A stretch of DNA of 51,970 nt from Acidobacteriota bacterium (GCA_029263295.1 JAJCXT010000073.1:1-51970), one strand, 5' to 3'. Shown: positions 16,990-25,320, counted from the stretch's first letter. The notes: generated by a model from the letters alone, not told the origin. Made by a program: numbers and translations.

Positions 16990-17610
16990 ATGGCAAGTAT
17001 GGATCTCGAATCAGTCCGGCGAGCGTACTCACGCTGGTCGCGCGTCTACGATCTGGCCTTCGGGCCGGGCATGCGGCAGGCGCGTCGGCGGGGAATCTCG
17101 ATGCTCCGGCTCGAGCGCTCAGCGCGCGTGCTCGAGGTCGGAGTGGGAACGGGCCTGTCGTTGCCGTTCTTTCCGCCTGACACGCACGTCTATGGCGTGG
17201 ACATCTCCAAAGCCATGCTAGATCGTGCCCGTGGCCGGGCGTCCAATCCTGGACGTGCCCTTATCGAGGGAGACGTGGCCCACTTGCCGTTCCGTGACGG
17301 GTCGTTCGACGGGGTGCTGGCTCCTTACGTCGTTTCGGCGGTCCCTGATCCGGTAGCGATGCTGCGCGAGATTCGCAGGGTCGGCAAGCCGGGTGCACGG
17401 ATCGTCCTGCTCAATCACTTCGCCAGCGAGCATCCGCTATTGGCGGCCGTTGAGCGTGCCATCACGCCGACGACATCCAAGGTGCTCGGCTTCCACGCGG
17501 ACTTCGACGTTTCGCCGTTGCTGCGGGAAGTCGGGCTCGAGGTCGGAGAGACTGAACGGGTGCCGCCGTTCGGATACTGGCGCGCGCTGCGCGTGGAAGA
17601 TGCCGGTTGA
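16990..17610 (+). CDS. SAM-dependent methyltransferase, PmtA-like
   Basis: 206-residue class I methyltransferase. Motif I is VLEVGVGTGLSLPFF near residue 43, the acidic SAM ribose-binding residue is in VYGVDISKAML, and motif IV-like LAPYVVSAVPDP follows. The N-terminal YSRWSRVYDLAFGPG and the Phe/Pro-rich motif I are typical of Rhodobacter-type phosphatidylethanolamine N-methyltransferases, which make phosphatidylcholine; UbiE-like quinone methyltransferases are the main alternative. The stop shares a base with the next start (TGATG). The phospholipid role is an inference from family resemblance. Confidence 0.8.
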   Translation: MASMDLESVRRAYSRWSRVYDLAFGPGMRQARRRGISMLRLERSARVLEVGVGTGLSLPFFPPDTHVYGVDISKAMLDRARGRASNPGRALIEGDVAHLPFRDGSFDGVLAPYVVSAVPDPVAMLREIRRVGKPGARIVLLNHFASEHPLLAAVERAITPTTSKVLGFHADFDVSPLLREVGLEVGETERVPPFGYWRALRVEDAG

Positions 17611-18635
17611 TGAAGAAACTGACCGCCACGGCGCCTCTGCGCGTAGATTTGGCTGGAGGTACGTTGGATCTCTGGCCGCTGTACCTTCTGCACGAGAATG
17701 CGACCACGGTGAATGTGGCGCTGAGCTTGCGCGCGCGGGTGACCTACGAGGCGGGTGGTAAGCGATGGGACCTGCGCTCTGGCGATCGCGAGGCGAGACG
17801 GCAGGTGGCGCCGGCTCGTCTCGATAGCGCTGTCAGGAAGGCCGCGGATGGGGACCCCTTTGCCTTGGTACTGCAGGTGCTGCGGCATGTCGGCTGGCAG
17901 GCTCCGGGCCGGATCCTCACCTACGTGGATGGCCCCCCAGGCGGCGGCCTGGCCGGCTCGTCGGCCCTCATGGTCGCGCTTCTGGGCCTCGCCCATCGCG
18001 GCGCGGGGAAACGGTTCAATCGCCTAGGCGCCGCGGTGCTCGCGCGCGACCTCGAAGCGCGGGTTCTACGGCTGCCTACAGGCGTGCAGGACTACTACCC
18101 GGCTCTGTTCGGCGGGGCCCTGCAACTCCACTACGCGCCTGGTGGTACGCACTACGAGAGCCTGGCGGCGGACTACGCGGGGCTCGAGGCTCTGGCCGTG
18201 CTCGCCTACAGCGGCAAACCGCACTCGTCCGCGCCATCCAACTGGGGTCTCTACCGCCGCCGGCTCGAAGGTGATCCGAAAGCGAAGAAGAGCTTCGCGG
18301 CGATAGCCGACGCGGGCCAGAAGGCGGCGCGTGCGTTGCCGCGTAGCGACTGGCGTCGCCTGGGTGAGGCGATGAATGCCGATTGGGCGGCGCGCAAGAC
18401 ACTCGACCCCGGGTTGGCGCCGCCGGATCTTCGCAAGCTCGAGAAGGTCGGCCTCCGAGCCGGTGCGCGTGCCGCGAAGTGTTGTGGCGCAGCCTCGGGA
18501 GGCACCATGCTTTTCCTGCTGCGGCGGCCGCAGGATCGGCCGAAGGTAGAGGAGCGCCTGGCGAAGGCGGGGGCGCGGATCCTGCCGTTCGCTGTGGCTC
18601 GCAGGGGCTTGCAGGTGCGGGCGGGAGACGGTTGA
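17610..18635 (+). CDS. GHMP-family sugar kinase
   Basis: 341 residues of the GHMP kinase superfamily, closest in layout to bacterial sugar-1-kinases or heptose-7-phosphate kinase (HddA). The N-terminal substrate strand APLRVDLAGGTLDLWPLY, the ATP-binding loop PPGGGLAGSSALMVALLG near residue 110, and the C-terminal KCCGAASGGTMLFLL (GHMP motif 3) are all visible. Expected reaction: ATP-dependent phosphorylation of a sugar or sugar phosphate. ATG 17610 overlaps the methyltransferase stop by one base and has GGAAG upstream. It is again coupled by TGATG to a nucleotidyltransferase, so the two probably act in sequence to make an NDP-sugar. The sugar is unknown. Confidence 0.85.
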   Translation: MKKLTATAPLRVDLAGGTLDLWPLYLLHENATTVNVALSLRARVTYEAGGKRWDLRSGDREARRQVAPARLDSAVRKAADGDPFALVLQVLRHVGWQAPGRILTYVDGPPGGGLAGSSALMVALLGLAHRGAGKRFNRLGAAVLARDLEARVLRLPTGVQDYYPALFGGALQLHYAPGGTHYESLAADYAGLEALAVLAYSGKPHSSAPSNWGLYRRRLEGDPKAKKSFAAIADAGQKAARALPRSDWRRLGEAMNADWAARKTLDPGLAPPDLRKLEKVGLRAGARAAKCCGAASGGTMLFLLRRPQDRPKVEERLAKAGARILPFAVARRGLQVRAGDG

Positions 18636-19453
18636 TGACGCCTGGATGGGCGGTCGTGCCGATCGCGGGGCGCGGCACCCGCATGTACCCGGCGGCCGCC
18701 GTGATACCCAAGGCATTGCTACCGGTGGGGTCCTGGCCGATGCTCCACGGAGCGCTGGATGAATGTGTCCGCGCGGGGGTCGACGGCATCGTTCTGGTGA
18801 TGGGCCCTGGCCAAGGGCTGGTGCACGCCTATCTCGACGAGGCGATGGCAGCGGCGCGGCGTGGTGACGCCGGGGATCTCGCCGATCTCGGGCGCGGCTT
18901 GTTGCAGATCGAATTGGTGCGCGTCGAGCAACGCACCCCGGCAGGGGTGGGCGACGCCTTCATGCTCGGTCGCCCGATCACCGGGGACGAACCGTTCGCT
19001 GTCCTGCTCCCGGACAACTGGTTCGATGCGGATCCTGCCGCGATTGCGCAGGTGGCTCGTGCCTACGAAACCACGGGGTGCTGCGCGCTCGGCTTGACCG
19101 AAGTTCTGCCCGAGGAAGCGCATCTGTTCGGCAACGTGGGAGGCATGGAGCTGGAGCTGGTCGATGACGGCACATACAGGGTCGCGGCATTGCAGGACAA
19201 GCTCCCGGGTCAGTTCCCCTCGACCGGCCAACCCGTGCTGCGCGGGTGTGCGCGCTACGTGGTCGATGGCCGCTTCTACGACGCGCTGCTGGCGACCGGC
19301 CCCCCGGAGACTGGCGAGTGGGACGATGTGCCCGCGTTCCAGCGCTTGATCGCGACGGACGGCCTAGCGGCGCAGCGGATCATCGGGCAGCACTACGACG
19401 TTGGAGATCAGGCGGGCTATCTCGCGGCCGCCGCGTATCTCGCGCGCAAGTAA
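18635..19453 (+). CDS. GalU-like sugar-1-phosphate nucleotidyltransferase
   Basis: 272 residues; the N-terminal VVPIAGRGTRMYPAAAVIPK is the GalU/UTP-glucose-1-phosphate uridylyltransferase signature, with PDNWFDADP as the metal/nucleotide-binding strand. It ends in the GalU-like IIGQHYDVGDQAGYLAAAAY. Expected reaction: sugar-1-phosphate plus NTP to NDP-sugar plus pyrophosphate. Start fixed by the one-base TGATG overlap with the kinase. GalU proper is about 290-300 residues, so this is slightly short. Because it is coupled to a GHMP kinase, its substrate may be the kinase product instead of glucose-1-phosphate. It ends 10 nt from the convergent lexA-like gene. Confidence 0.84.
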   Translation: MTPGWAVVPIAGRGTRMYPAAAVIPKALLPVGSWPMLHGALDECVRAGVDGIVLVMGPGQGLVHAYLDEAMAAARRGDAGDLADLGRGLLQIELVRVEQRTPAGVGDAFMLGRPITGDEPFAVLLPDNWFDADPAAIAQVARAYETTGCCALGLTEVLPEEAHLFGNVGGMELELVDDGTYRVAALQDKLPGQFPSTGQPVLRGCARYVVDGRFYDALLATGPPETGEWDDVPAFQRLIATDGLAAQRIIGQHYDVGDQAGYLAAAAYLARK

Positions 19454-19463
19454 CCACAGGCTG

Positions 19464-20066
19464 CTAGCGATAGTTGCGGATCACCCCGACGATCACGCCG
19501 CGGATGTGAATCTGGCCGTCCGGGAGGTAGAGGGGCTCACGGCCGTCGACCGTTGGTTCCAGTCTGACGTGTGACGGTTCGCGATAGTAGCGGCCAACTG
19601 CGCTCACATCGCCGCGAAGAACAGCCAGGACAACCTCACCGTCGCGCGCCGTGGGCCGATCTTCGATGATCAGCAGATCCCCGTTCGTGAGGAGTTCCTC
19701 TTCCAGGGCTCGGCCACGCACGCGCAACAGATAGACCGGCGCGGTGGAGCTGAAGGCCGGCGGTAGTTCGATGTTCTCCGCTTGGGCTGCGGCTTCCACC
19801 GGCCGGCCGGCGGTAATCTCGCCCAGGACCGGGGCCGAGAATGCCTGGCCCGTACCGGCATCGACGATCTCTATGCCTCGCCCCTGATGGCGTGTCTTAC
19901 GTAGGTAGCCCTTGGCCACCAACTGCTGGACGTGCTTGTAGACGGTCGCGGGCGAAGAGAGGCCGAAGCGCGCGCCGATCTCCTCGAGGGTGGGGGCGTA
20001 GCCGTGCTCACGGACGTACTCGGCAATGAAGTCGAACGTCTCTTTCTGTCGCTTCGTTAGATACAT
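19464..20066 (-). CDS. LexA-family repressor lacking the Ser/Lys catalytic dyad
   Basis: 200 residues with the two-domain LexA layout. The N-terminal winged helix-turn-helix is intact (MYLTKRQKETFDFIAEY, LEEIGARFGLSSPATVYKH), and the LexA/S24 C-terminal domain aligns throughout to the ending VIVGVIRNYR. The Ala-Gly scissile bond is present (Ala86-Gly87 in LGEITAGRPV). The nucleophile is not: where LexA has RGxSM this protein has RGRAL (Ala120), confirmed on the DNA (GCC codon). The general-base Lys is also missing: the TVKRL position reads AVGRY (Gly158), and there is no Lys between residues 140 and 170. Self-cleavage is therefore not expected. It may repress constitutively or sense another signal, and the organism may carry another LexA. 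It diverges from ruvX. Confidence 0.9.
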   Translation of the reverse strand: MYLTKRQKETFDFIAEYVREHGYAPTLEEIGARFGLSSPATVYKHVQQLVAKGYLRKTRHQGRGIEIVDAGTGQAFSAPVLGEITAGRPVEAAAQAENIELPPAFSSTAPVYLLRVRGRALEEELLTNGDLLIIEDRPTARDGEVVLAVLRGDVSAVGRYYREPSHVRLEPTVDGREPLYLPDGQIHIRGVIVGVIRNYR

Positions 20067-20095
20067 CGCGTCCTGTCGCTTGGGTTGGCACCGGC

Positions 20096-20124
20096 AAAAT
20101 TCGTCATCGCAGCCCGAATGTCAA
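20096..20124 (-). promoter_or_regulatory. Candidate promoter of the lexA-like gene
   Basis: On the minus strand, a perfect TTGACA (-35, plus positions 20119-20124) is followed after 17 bases by AATTTT (-10, 20096-20101). Short complementary hexamers GGCACC (20087-20092) and GGTGCC (20141-20146) flank it and could form part of an operator. No E. coli-type CTGT-N8-ACAG box was found. Confidence 0.45.
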
Positions 20125-20162
20125 GGCGTCCGGCCCAACTGGTGCCGTTGTAACCTCCCCCC

Positions 20163-20600
20163 ATGCGCTACTTGGGTGTCGATGTTGGCAAGAAGAGGAC
20201 AGGTCTCGCGATCTCAGACGCGACGGGCATGATCGCTCGTCCGCTCGAGGTCGTGGCCGCTGGTGCCGACGCCGCAGCGCTGGGCCGCGCGCTCCGACCC
20301 ATCGTGGAGCGCGAGGAAGTAGAAGGGCTGGTTGTGGGGCTGCCGCGCCGGATGGGCGGCGAGGAAGGCCCGGAGGCAGTCCACGCGCGCGCCGTGGGGG
20401 TTCACCTGGGGCGGGCCCTCGGCCTGCCTGTGGAGATGTGGGACGAGCGCCTGACCACGGTGGAGGCTACCGAACGCCTGATCGAAGCAGGAGTGCGACG
20501 ACAGGCGCGCAAGGCTGTTGTGGACAAGGTGGCCGCCGCGCTGATTCTGCAGGGCTTCCTGGATGCGCAGCGCGGCCCCGTCCTGGAGCCAGAGCCATGA
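20163..20600 (+). CDS. ruvX: Holliday-junction resolvase-like / pre-16S rRNA nuclease YqgF (RuvX)
   Basis: 145 residues with an RNase H-like fold. Visible are the N-terminal VDVGKKRTGLAIS (first catalytic Asp), the central VEGLVVGLPRRMGGEEG, WDERLTTVEAT with its catalytic acidic residue, and the last Asp in KAVVDKVAAALILQGFLD. In E. coli YqgF matures the 5' end of 16S rRNA; a resolvase role is older and less certain. It heads a tightly packed operon (ruvX-mltG-ribH-nusB-leuS-lptE-holA) with a 4-nt ATGA overlap to mltG. The yqgF-mltG pairing is common in bacteria. Confidence 0.93.
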   Translation: MRYLGVDVGKKRTGLAISDATGMIARPLEVVAAGADAAALGRALRPIVEREEVEGLVVGLPRRMGGEEGPEAVHARAVGVHLGRALGLPVEMWDERLTTVEATERLIEAGVRRQARKAVVDKVAAALILQGFLDAQRGPVLEPEP

Positions 20601-21607
20601 GGAAACTCGCGATTGCGATCGGTGCTCTGGCGGTAGCGGCCGGTGTGCTCGTGTGGACTCTGAGCGGATGGATCGACAGGCGTCTCAACGAGCCGTACCT
20701 GGAGGCCCCGGGCGGCGTCGCAGACGTGGAGGTCGAGCCGGGGATGGCTGCGCGAGAGGTGGCTCGCCGGCTCGCCGACGCTGGCGTGCTCGCAGAGGCG
20801 AGGGACCTGGTCTGGTGGCTATGGTGGACGGAACGGGCCGGTGACCTGCAGGCCGGTGAGTACAGGTTTACGGCGCCGTCCTCGGTACGGGAGGTGGCCG
20901 ACGACCTCACCCAAGGGCGGGTCCGACTGTACCCGGTGACCTTGCCGGAGGGGTCTACGCGATGGCAGGCTGCCGTGGCCATTGCCGCCGCGGGATTTGG
21001 CGAAGAAGACGAGGCCCTTGTAGCGACGGAGCGAGTCGAGTTGATAGCCGACCTCGATCCGGATGCCGATACGCTCGAGGGGTATCTGTTCCCCGAGACC
21101 TACATGGTGCCGGCGGCCACCTCGCCAGCGGAGATCGTCGAACTGATGGTGCGGGCGTTTCGTGCCGCATGGACGCCAGAGCGCGCCGCAAGAGCGGAGG
21201 CGCTCGGTTGGGGACCACGGGACGTTGTGACCCTCGCATCCCTGATCGAAGCGGAGACTCCGAGTCCCGATGAACGGGGCCTTGTATCGGCCGTCTTTCA
21301 CAACCGACTCGACCGCGGCATGTTGCTCCAGACCGACCCGACGGTGCTGTACGCCCGGTGGCTAGCCGGCAAGGACGGGCGCACGATCTACATGTCGGAC
21401 CTGCAGCGAGATTCCCCGTACAATACCTACTTGCATGCCGGCCTTCCCGCCGGGCCGATTGGCAGCCCTCGAGACGCCAGTATCCAAGCCGCGCTATATC
21501 CGGCGGAGTCTGGCTATCTGTATTTCGTGTCGCGGAATGACGGCACCCACGTATTCTCAGTGACGCTCCGCGAGCACAACCAGGCCGTGAACGAGTACCA
21601 GCGATGA
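20597..21607 (+). CDS. mltG: Endolytic murein transglycosylase MltG
   Basis: Inner-membrane YceG-family enzyme that cuts nascent glycan strands internally and sets their length. 336 residues: short cytoplasmic N-terminus, one TM segment (about 5-23), a LysM-like periplasmic domain (VEPGMAAREVARRLADAGVL) and the catalytic YceG domain. The catalytic Glu is Glu218 in SLIEAETPS, followed by the family motif VFHNRLDRGMLLQTDPTVLY. The C-terminus has LPAGPIGSPRDASIQAAL. ATG 20597 overlaps the ruvX stop; the open frame upstream lies inside ruvX and is not conserved. Confidence 0.95.
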   Translation: MRKLAIAIGALAVAAGVLVWTLSGWIDRRLNEPYLEAPGGVADVEVEPGMAAREVARRLADAGVLAEARDLVWWLWWTERAGDLQAGEYRFTAPSSVREVADDLTQGRVRLYPVTLPEGSTRWQAAVAIAAAGFGEEDEALVATERVELIADLDPDADTLEGYLFPETYMVPAATSPAEIVELMVRAFRAAWTPERAARAEALGWGPRDVVTLASLIEAETPSPDERGLVSAVFHNRLDRGMLLQTDPTVLYARWLAGKDGRTIYMSDLQRDSPYNTYLHAGLPAGPIGSPRDASIQAALYPAESGYLYFVSRNDGTHVFSVTLREHNQAVNEYQR

Positions 21608-22086
21608 GCGAATCCAGGTCCCAGGTAGAGTTGGCTCCCGATGCGGCCGCCGGATGGCGATTCGGCATCGTCGTCAGTCGCTTCAACGAGGAGATCACCG
21701 AACGTCTCCTGGAAGGGGCACGTGAGGCTCTGTCCGCACACGGCGCGACCGGCAAGGATGTGGAAGTAGTGCGGGTGCCGGGCGCCTACGAACTGCCGAT
21801 GGGCGCGGCGCTCCTCGCCTCCCGAGAGGACATTCATGCGGTGATTTGTCTCGGCGCCCTCATTCGCGGCGAGACGTCGCACTTCGACGTTCTGGCGTCC
21901 TCGACGGCCCATGCTCTCCAGGCCGTGGCGCGCGAATTCGCTCTGCCAGTCGGCTTTGGCCTCATTACGTGTGAGGACGAGGCGCAGGCCAAGGCCCGCG
22001 CCGGCGGGGATCGTGGCAACAAGGGCGCCGAGGCCGCGTTAGCGGCGATCGAAATGGTCGGAGTCTTCGCGAGCGCGGGGGAGTAA
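21604..22086 (+). CDS. ribH: 6,7-dimethyl-8-ribityllumazine synthase
   Basis: Penultimate enzyme of riboflavin synthesis, condensing 5-amino-6-ribitylaminouracil with dihydroxybutanone phosphate. 160 residues; typical elements are FGIVVSRFNEEITERLLEGA, VRVPGAYELP, and GETSHFDVLA with the catalytic His93. The C-terminal LITCEDEAQAKARAG is slightly divergent (the usual form is LTTDTxEQAxxRAG) but keeps the phosphate-binding region. It overlaps mltG by 4 nt and lies 2 nt before nusB; ribH-nusB adjacency is widely conserved. The other riboflavin genes are not in the window. Confidence 0.95.
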   Translation: MSESRSQVELAPDAAAGWRFGIVVSRFNEEITERLLEGAREALSAHGATGKDVEVVRVPGAYELPMGAALLASREDIHAVICLGALIRGETSHFDVLASSTAHALQAVAREFALPVGFGLITCEDEAQAKARAGGDRGNKGAEAALAAIEMVGVFASAGE

Positions 22087-22088
22087 TC

Positions 22089-22538
22089 ATGGGTATGCGC
22101 CACCGCGGCCGCGAACGTGCTGTGCAGGTTTTGTACGAGTGGGCCATAACCGGCCGCGCCATTGACGTGGTGCTGGAGAGGTTCTGGCGGGTGCGCGAGG
22201 AATCGGAGGAATTGCGTTCTTTCACCGAAAGGCTGGCGCGGGGCACCGCCGAGAGAGCGGAACACATCGATGCCCTGATCGATCACCAAGCGGTGAACTG
22301 GCGCCTCGAGAGGCTGAGTAACGTTGATCGCGGCATCTTGCGGCTCGGTGTGTACGAATTGCTCAACGAGCCTGACACGCCGCCGGCCGTGGTAATCGAC
22401 GAGGCGATCGAACTCGGCAAGCGGTTCAGTGGACCTGGGTCCGGTCAGTTCGTGAACGGGATTCTCGACGGCATTCGCAAGCGGCTCGAGCTGACACCGG
22501 AAGTGGGCGACGTGCAGGAACAGGCGGACGAGGCATGA
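22089..22538 (+). CDS. nusB: Transcription antitermination factor NusB
   Basis: All-helical RNA-binding protein that with NusE (S10) supports antitermination of rRNA operons. 149 residues; N-terminal RHRGRERAVQVLYEW (arginine-rich boxA-binding helix) and C-terminal LSNVDRGILRLGVYELL with DTPPAVVIDEAIELGKRFS, the family signature. GGGGGAG just before the ATG is a good ribosome-binding site. The stop overlaps leuS by 4 nt. The tail (VGDVQEQADEA) is short, acidic and unconserved. Confidence 0.94.
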   Translation: MGMRHRGRERAVQVLYEWAITGRAIDVVLERFWRVREESEELRSFTERLARGTAERAEHIDALIDHQAVNWRLERLSNVDRGILRLGVYELLNEPDTPPAVVIDEAIELGKRFSGPGSGQFVNGILDGIRKRLELTPEVGDVQEQADEA

Positions 22539-25303
22539 GCAGATACCGACCGGCTGACTTCGAGGAGAAGTGGCGCGATCGCTGGGAGCAGGAAGGGCTC
22601 TATCGGGCGAAGGTGGATTGGGATCGGCCCAAGTACTACGCCCTCACCATGCTTCCGTACCCCAGCGGCGACCTGCACCTCGGCCATTGGTTTGCGATAG
22701 CGCCATCAGACGCGCGGGCCCGGTACAAGCGTATGCGTGGCTACAACGTGCTGTTCCCCATGGGCTTCGACGCCTTCGGGTTGCCGGCGGAGAACGCGGC
22801 GATTCAGCGCGGCATCCATCCCTCGAAGTGGACGTACGCGAATATCGAGAACATGCAGCGCCAGTTCCGCAGCATGGGCGCGATGTTCGACTGGCGGCGC
22901 GAAGTGATCAGCTGTACTCCCGAGTATTACCAGTGGACGCAGTGGCTATTCAGCCACTTCATGGAGGGCGGACTTGCCTATCGTGGTGAGGCCCTCGTGA
23001 ACTGGTCGGAGTCACTGCAGACTGTCCTCGCCAACGAGCAGGTGATTGATGGCAAGGATGAGCGCACAGGGCAACCGGTAGTTCAGAAGCTGATGTCGCA
23101 GTGGTTCTTTGGCATCACCCAGTACGCCGACGAGTTGCTCGGGTCAGAGGGCATCGACTGGCCCGTGGCCATTCGCAAGGCGCAGGCCAACTGGATCGGA
23201 CGCAGCGAAGGGGGCAGGGTCGTCTTCAAGACAGAGGACGGCACCGCGATCGACATTTTTACGACGCGTCCGGACACGCTGTGGGGCGCCACCTTCATGG
23301 TGCTGGCACCCGAGCACGACCTGGTTTCCGTTCTCGCCAGCGACGAACAGCGGGCCGAGCTGGACGCCTACATTGCCGCGGCGGGTAGGGTCAGCGAGAT
23401 AGAGCGCAGCGCTGAGGATCGTGAAAAGACGGGCGTTTTCACCGGCGGATACGCGATTAACCCGACCACCGGTGAGCGAATCCCCGTGTGGATAGCCGAC
23501 TACGTGATGCTCGGCTACGGTACGGGCGCGATAATGGCCGTGCCGGCGCATGACCAGCGTGACTTCGAGTTCGCCCGCAAGTTCGGCCTCGAGATCCGTC
23601 CGGTGATAGCTCCCGTCGAGGGGATCGCGGACGCCGAGGCGATGACCGAGGCGTACGTCGGCGACGGCACGATGATCAACAGCGGCCCTCTGGATGGCAC
23701 GCGCTGCAGCGATGCCAAGGGCCGAGCTAACCCGGCGATCGCCGCTGCGATCGAATGGCTCGAGGAGAATGGCGCAGGTCGCGAGGCCATCAATTACCGC
23801 CTGCGGGACTGGCTCATTAGCAGGCAGCGCTACTGGGGTTGCCCGATTCCGGTGGTGAAACGCGCCGACGGTGAGTATGAAACGGTCGCCGACGAGGACC
23901 TGCCGGTGCTGCTGCCTGAGGATGTGGAATTCATGCCGACAGGGCGGAGCCCGCTCAAGTCGCATGCCGACTTCATGGCAGCGGTTGACCGCGCCGGTGC
24001 CCCGGCCGAGCGTGAGACGGACACGATGGATACGTTCATGTGTTCATCCTGGTACCAGTATCGGTATCTGAGTCCCAGCTACGACGGTGGCCCGTTCGAT
24101 CCCGAAGAGGCGGCCTACTGGCTGCCGGTGGACGCCTATACGGGGGGTGCTGAACACGCGACGATGCACCTGCTCTACACGCGCTTCTTCACGAAAGCGA
24201 TGCGTGATTTGGGGATGTTCGAGGAGACGTCCGAGGCGATGCGTCGCCATGGCCGCGATCCGGAGGGGTTGTTCGACGAGCCCATGTTGCTTCTGCGCAA
24301 TCAGGGGCAGGTGCTGGGCGAGGAACGCCCGGGCGATGTAATCGCCGCCAGCGGCACGGTTGTCGGAAAGGTGCTGCAGGCCACGCTCGTCAGGGTCGTT
24401 GACGCCGGGGTCGGGGAGGAAGCGGACGTTGTGGGCGAGATCGTCCGACGTACCGAGAATATTCTCACGGTCGATACTGGCGAGGGGCACCTGGCCACCG
24501 TCGAGATCGGACCGGATGCGGTGGTCGAGATCCCCGCGATCGATGGGGCCAATACCGTGGCCCAATTACGCCATCATTTGGACATCCAGCGCATGTCCAA
24601 GAGCAAGGGCAACGTTATCAACCCGGATATCTGGGTACAGCGGTACGGTACCGACGTATTGCGTGCCTATCTGATGTTCGGATTCGACTGGGCCAAGGGC
24701 GGCCCGTTCGATAGCGCCGGCATGCAGGGCGTCGTGCGCTGGCTGCAGGACGTGTGGGCGATAGTTACCGAGCCGCCGCAGGGTGACGGTGACGCGGCGC
24801 GCGAAGAGGACATTGAACGGCGCCTCCATCAGACGATCGACAAGGTGCAGCGGGGTCTCGAGGACTTCAGCTTCAACACCGCGATTGCTGCCCTCATGGC
24901 CTTCCGCAATGACCTGCGGGCGGCGCTTCGCGAGGGCGCACTGGGCGAGTCCGCGTGGCGCCGCACCGTGGATCCGATGGTGCGCCTGATGGCTCCGTTC
25001 GCGCCGTACACGGCCGAAGAGATGTGGGAACGGCTCGGCGGGGACTTCAGTGTCCATCATCAGGAATGGCCGGCGTACGATGAGGCCAAGGCAGCCGAGG
25101 ACACCGTGACCCTCGTGGTTTTGGTGAATGGTAAAGTGCGTGACCGGGTGGAGGTGCCTGCCGGGGTCGAGGACGCAGACGCTCGCGAGATCGGTCTTCA
25201 GACCGAGGGCGCGCGTCGCTATATCGCGGACAACGAACCTCGTAAGGTGATCTTCATTCCTGGCCGCAAGGGCCAGGAACCGAAATTGAACATCGTCGTT
25301 TGA
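22535..25303 (+). CDS. leuS: Leucyl-tRNA synthetase (with enlarged pre-KMSKS insert)
   Basis: Charges tRNA-Leu. 922 residues: HIGH motif as HLGH in LPYPSGDLHLGH near residue 46, the CP1 editing domain with TTRPDTLWGATFMVLAPEH and the GTGAIMAVPAHD deacylase motif, KMSKS variant RMSKS at 686-690, and the anticodon helical domain. Unusually, about 90 residues separate the strand ending near Gln590 (LLLRNQGQVLGE) from RMSKS. Many bacterial LeuRS have about 10 there and E. coli has about 60 (its leucine-specific domain). The inserted stretch is rich in Val, Gly and acids and looks beta-structured. The ATG overlaps nusB; lptE follows after 17 nt. Confidence 0.96.
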   Translation: MSRYRPADFEEKWRDRWEQEGLYRAKVDWDRPKYYALTMLPYPSGDLHLGHWFAIAPSDARARYKRMRGYNVLFPMGFDAFGLPAENAAIQRGIHPSKWTYANIENMQRQFRSMGAMFDWRREVISCTPEYYQWTQWLFSHFMEGGLAYRGEALVNWSESLQTVLANEQVIDGKDERTGQPVVQKLMSQWFFGITQYADELLGSEGIDWPVAIRKAQANWIGRSEGGRVVFKTEDGTAIDIFTTRPDTLWGATFMVLAPEHDLVSVLASDEQRAELDAYIAAAGRVSEIERSAEDREKTGVFTGGYAINPTTGERIPVWIADYVMLGYGTGAIMAVPAHDQRDFEFARKFGLEIRPVIAPVEGIADAEAMTEAYVGDGTMINSGPLDGTRCSDAKGRANPAIAAAIEWLEENGAGREAINYRLRDWLISRQRYWGCPIPVVKRADGEYETVADEDLPVLLPEDVEFMPTGRSPLKSHADFMAAVDRAGAPAERETDTMDTFMCSSWYQYRYLSPSYDGGPFDPEEAAYWLPVDAYTGGAEHATMHLLYTRFFTKAMRDLGMFEETSEAMRRHGRDPEGLFDEPMLLLRNQGQVLGEERPGDVIAASGTVVGKVLQATLVRVVDAGVGEEADVVGEIVRRTENILTVDTGEGHLATVEIGPDAVVEIPAIDGANTVAQLRHHLDIQRMSKSKGNVINPDIWVQRYGTDVLRAYLMFGFDWAKGGPFDSAGMQGVVRWLQDVWAIVTEPPQGDGDAAREEDIERRLHQTIDKVQRGLEDFSFNTAIAALMAFRNDLRAALREGALGESAWRRTVDPMVRLMAPFAPYTAEEMWERLGGDFSVHHQEWPAYDEAKAAEDTVTLVVLVNGKVRDRVEVPAGVEDADAREIGLQTEGARRYIADNEPRKVIFIPGRKGQEPKLNIVV

Positions 25304-25320
25304 GAACGGAGGCACGGACG

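Noticed and set aside
20438-20596. Extension of mltG into ruvX
   Set aside because: Gly/Arg/Cys-rich, unlike a signal or TM; the TM begins right after ATG 20597.
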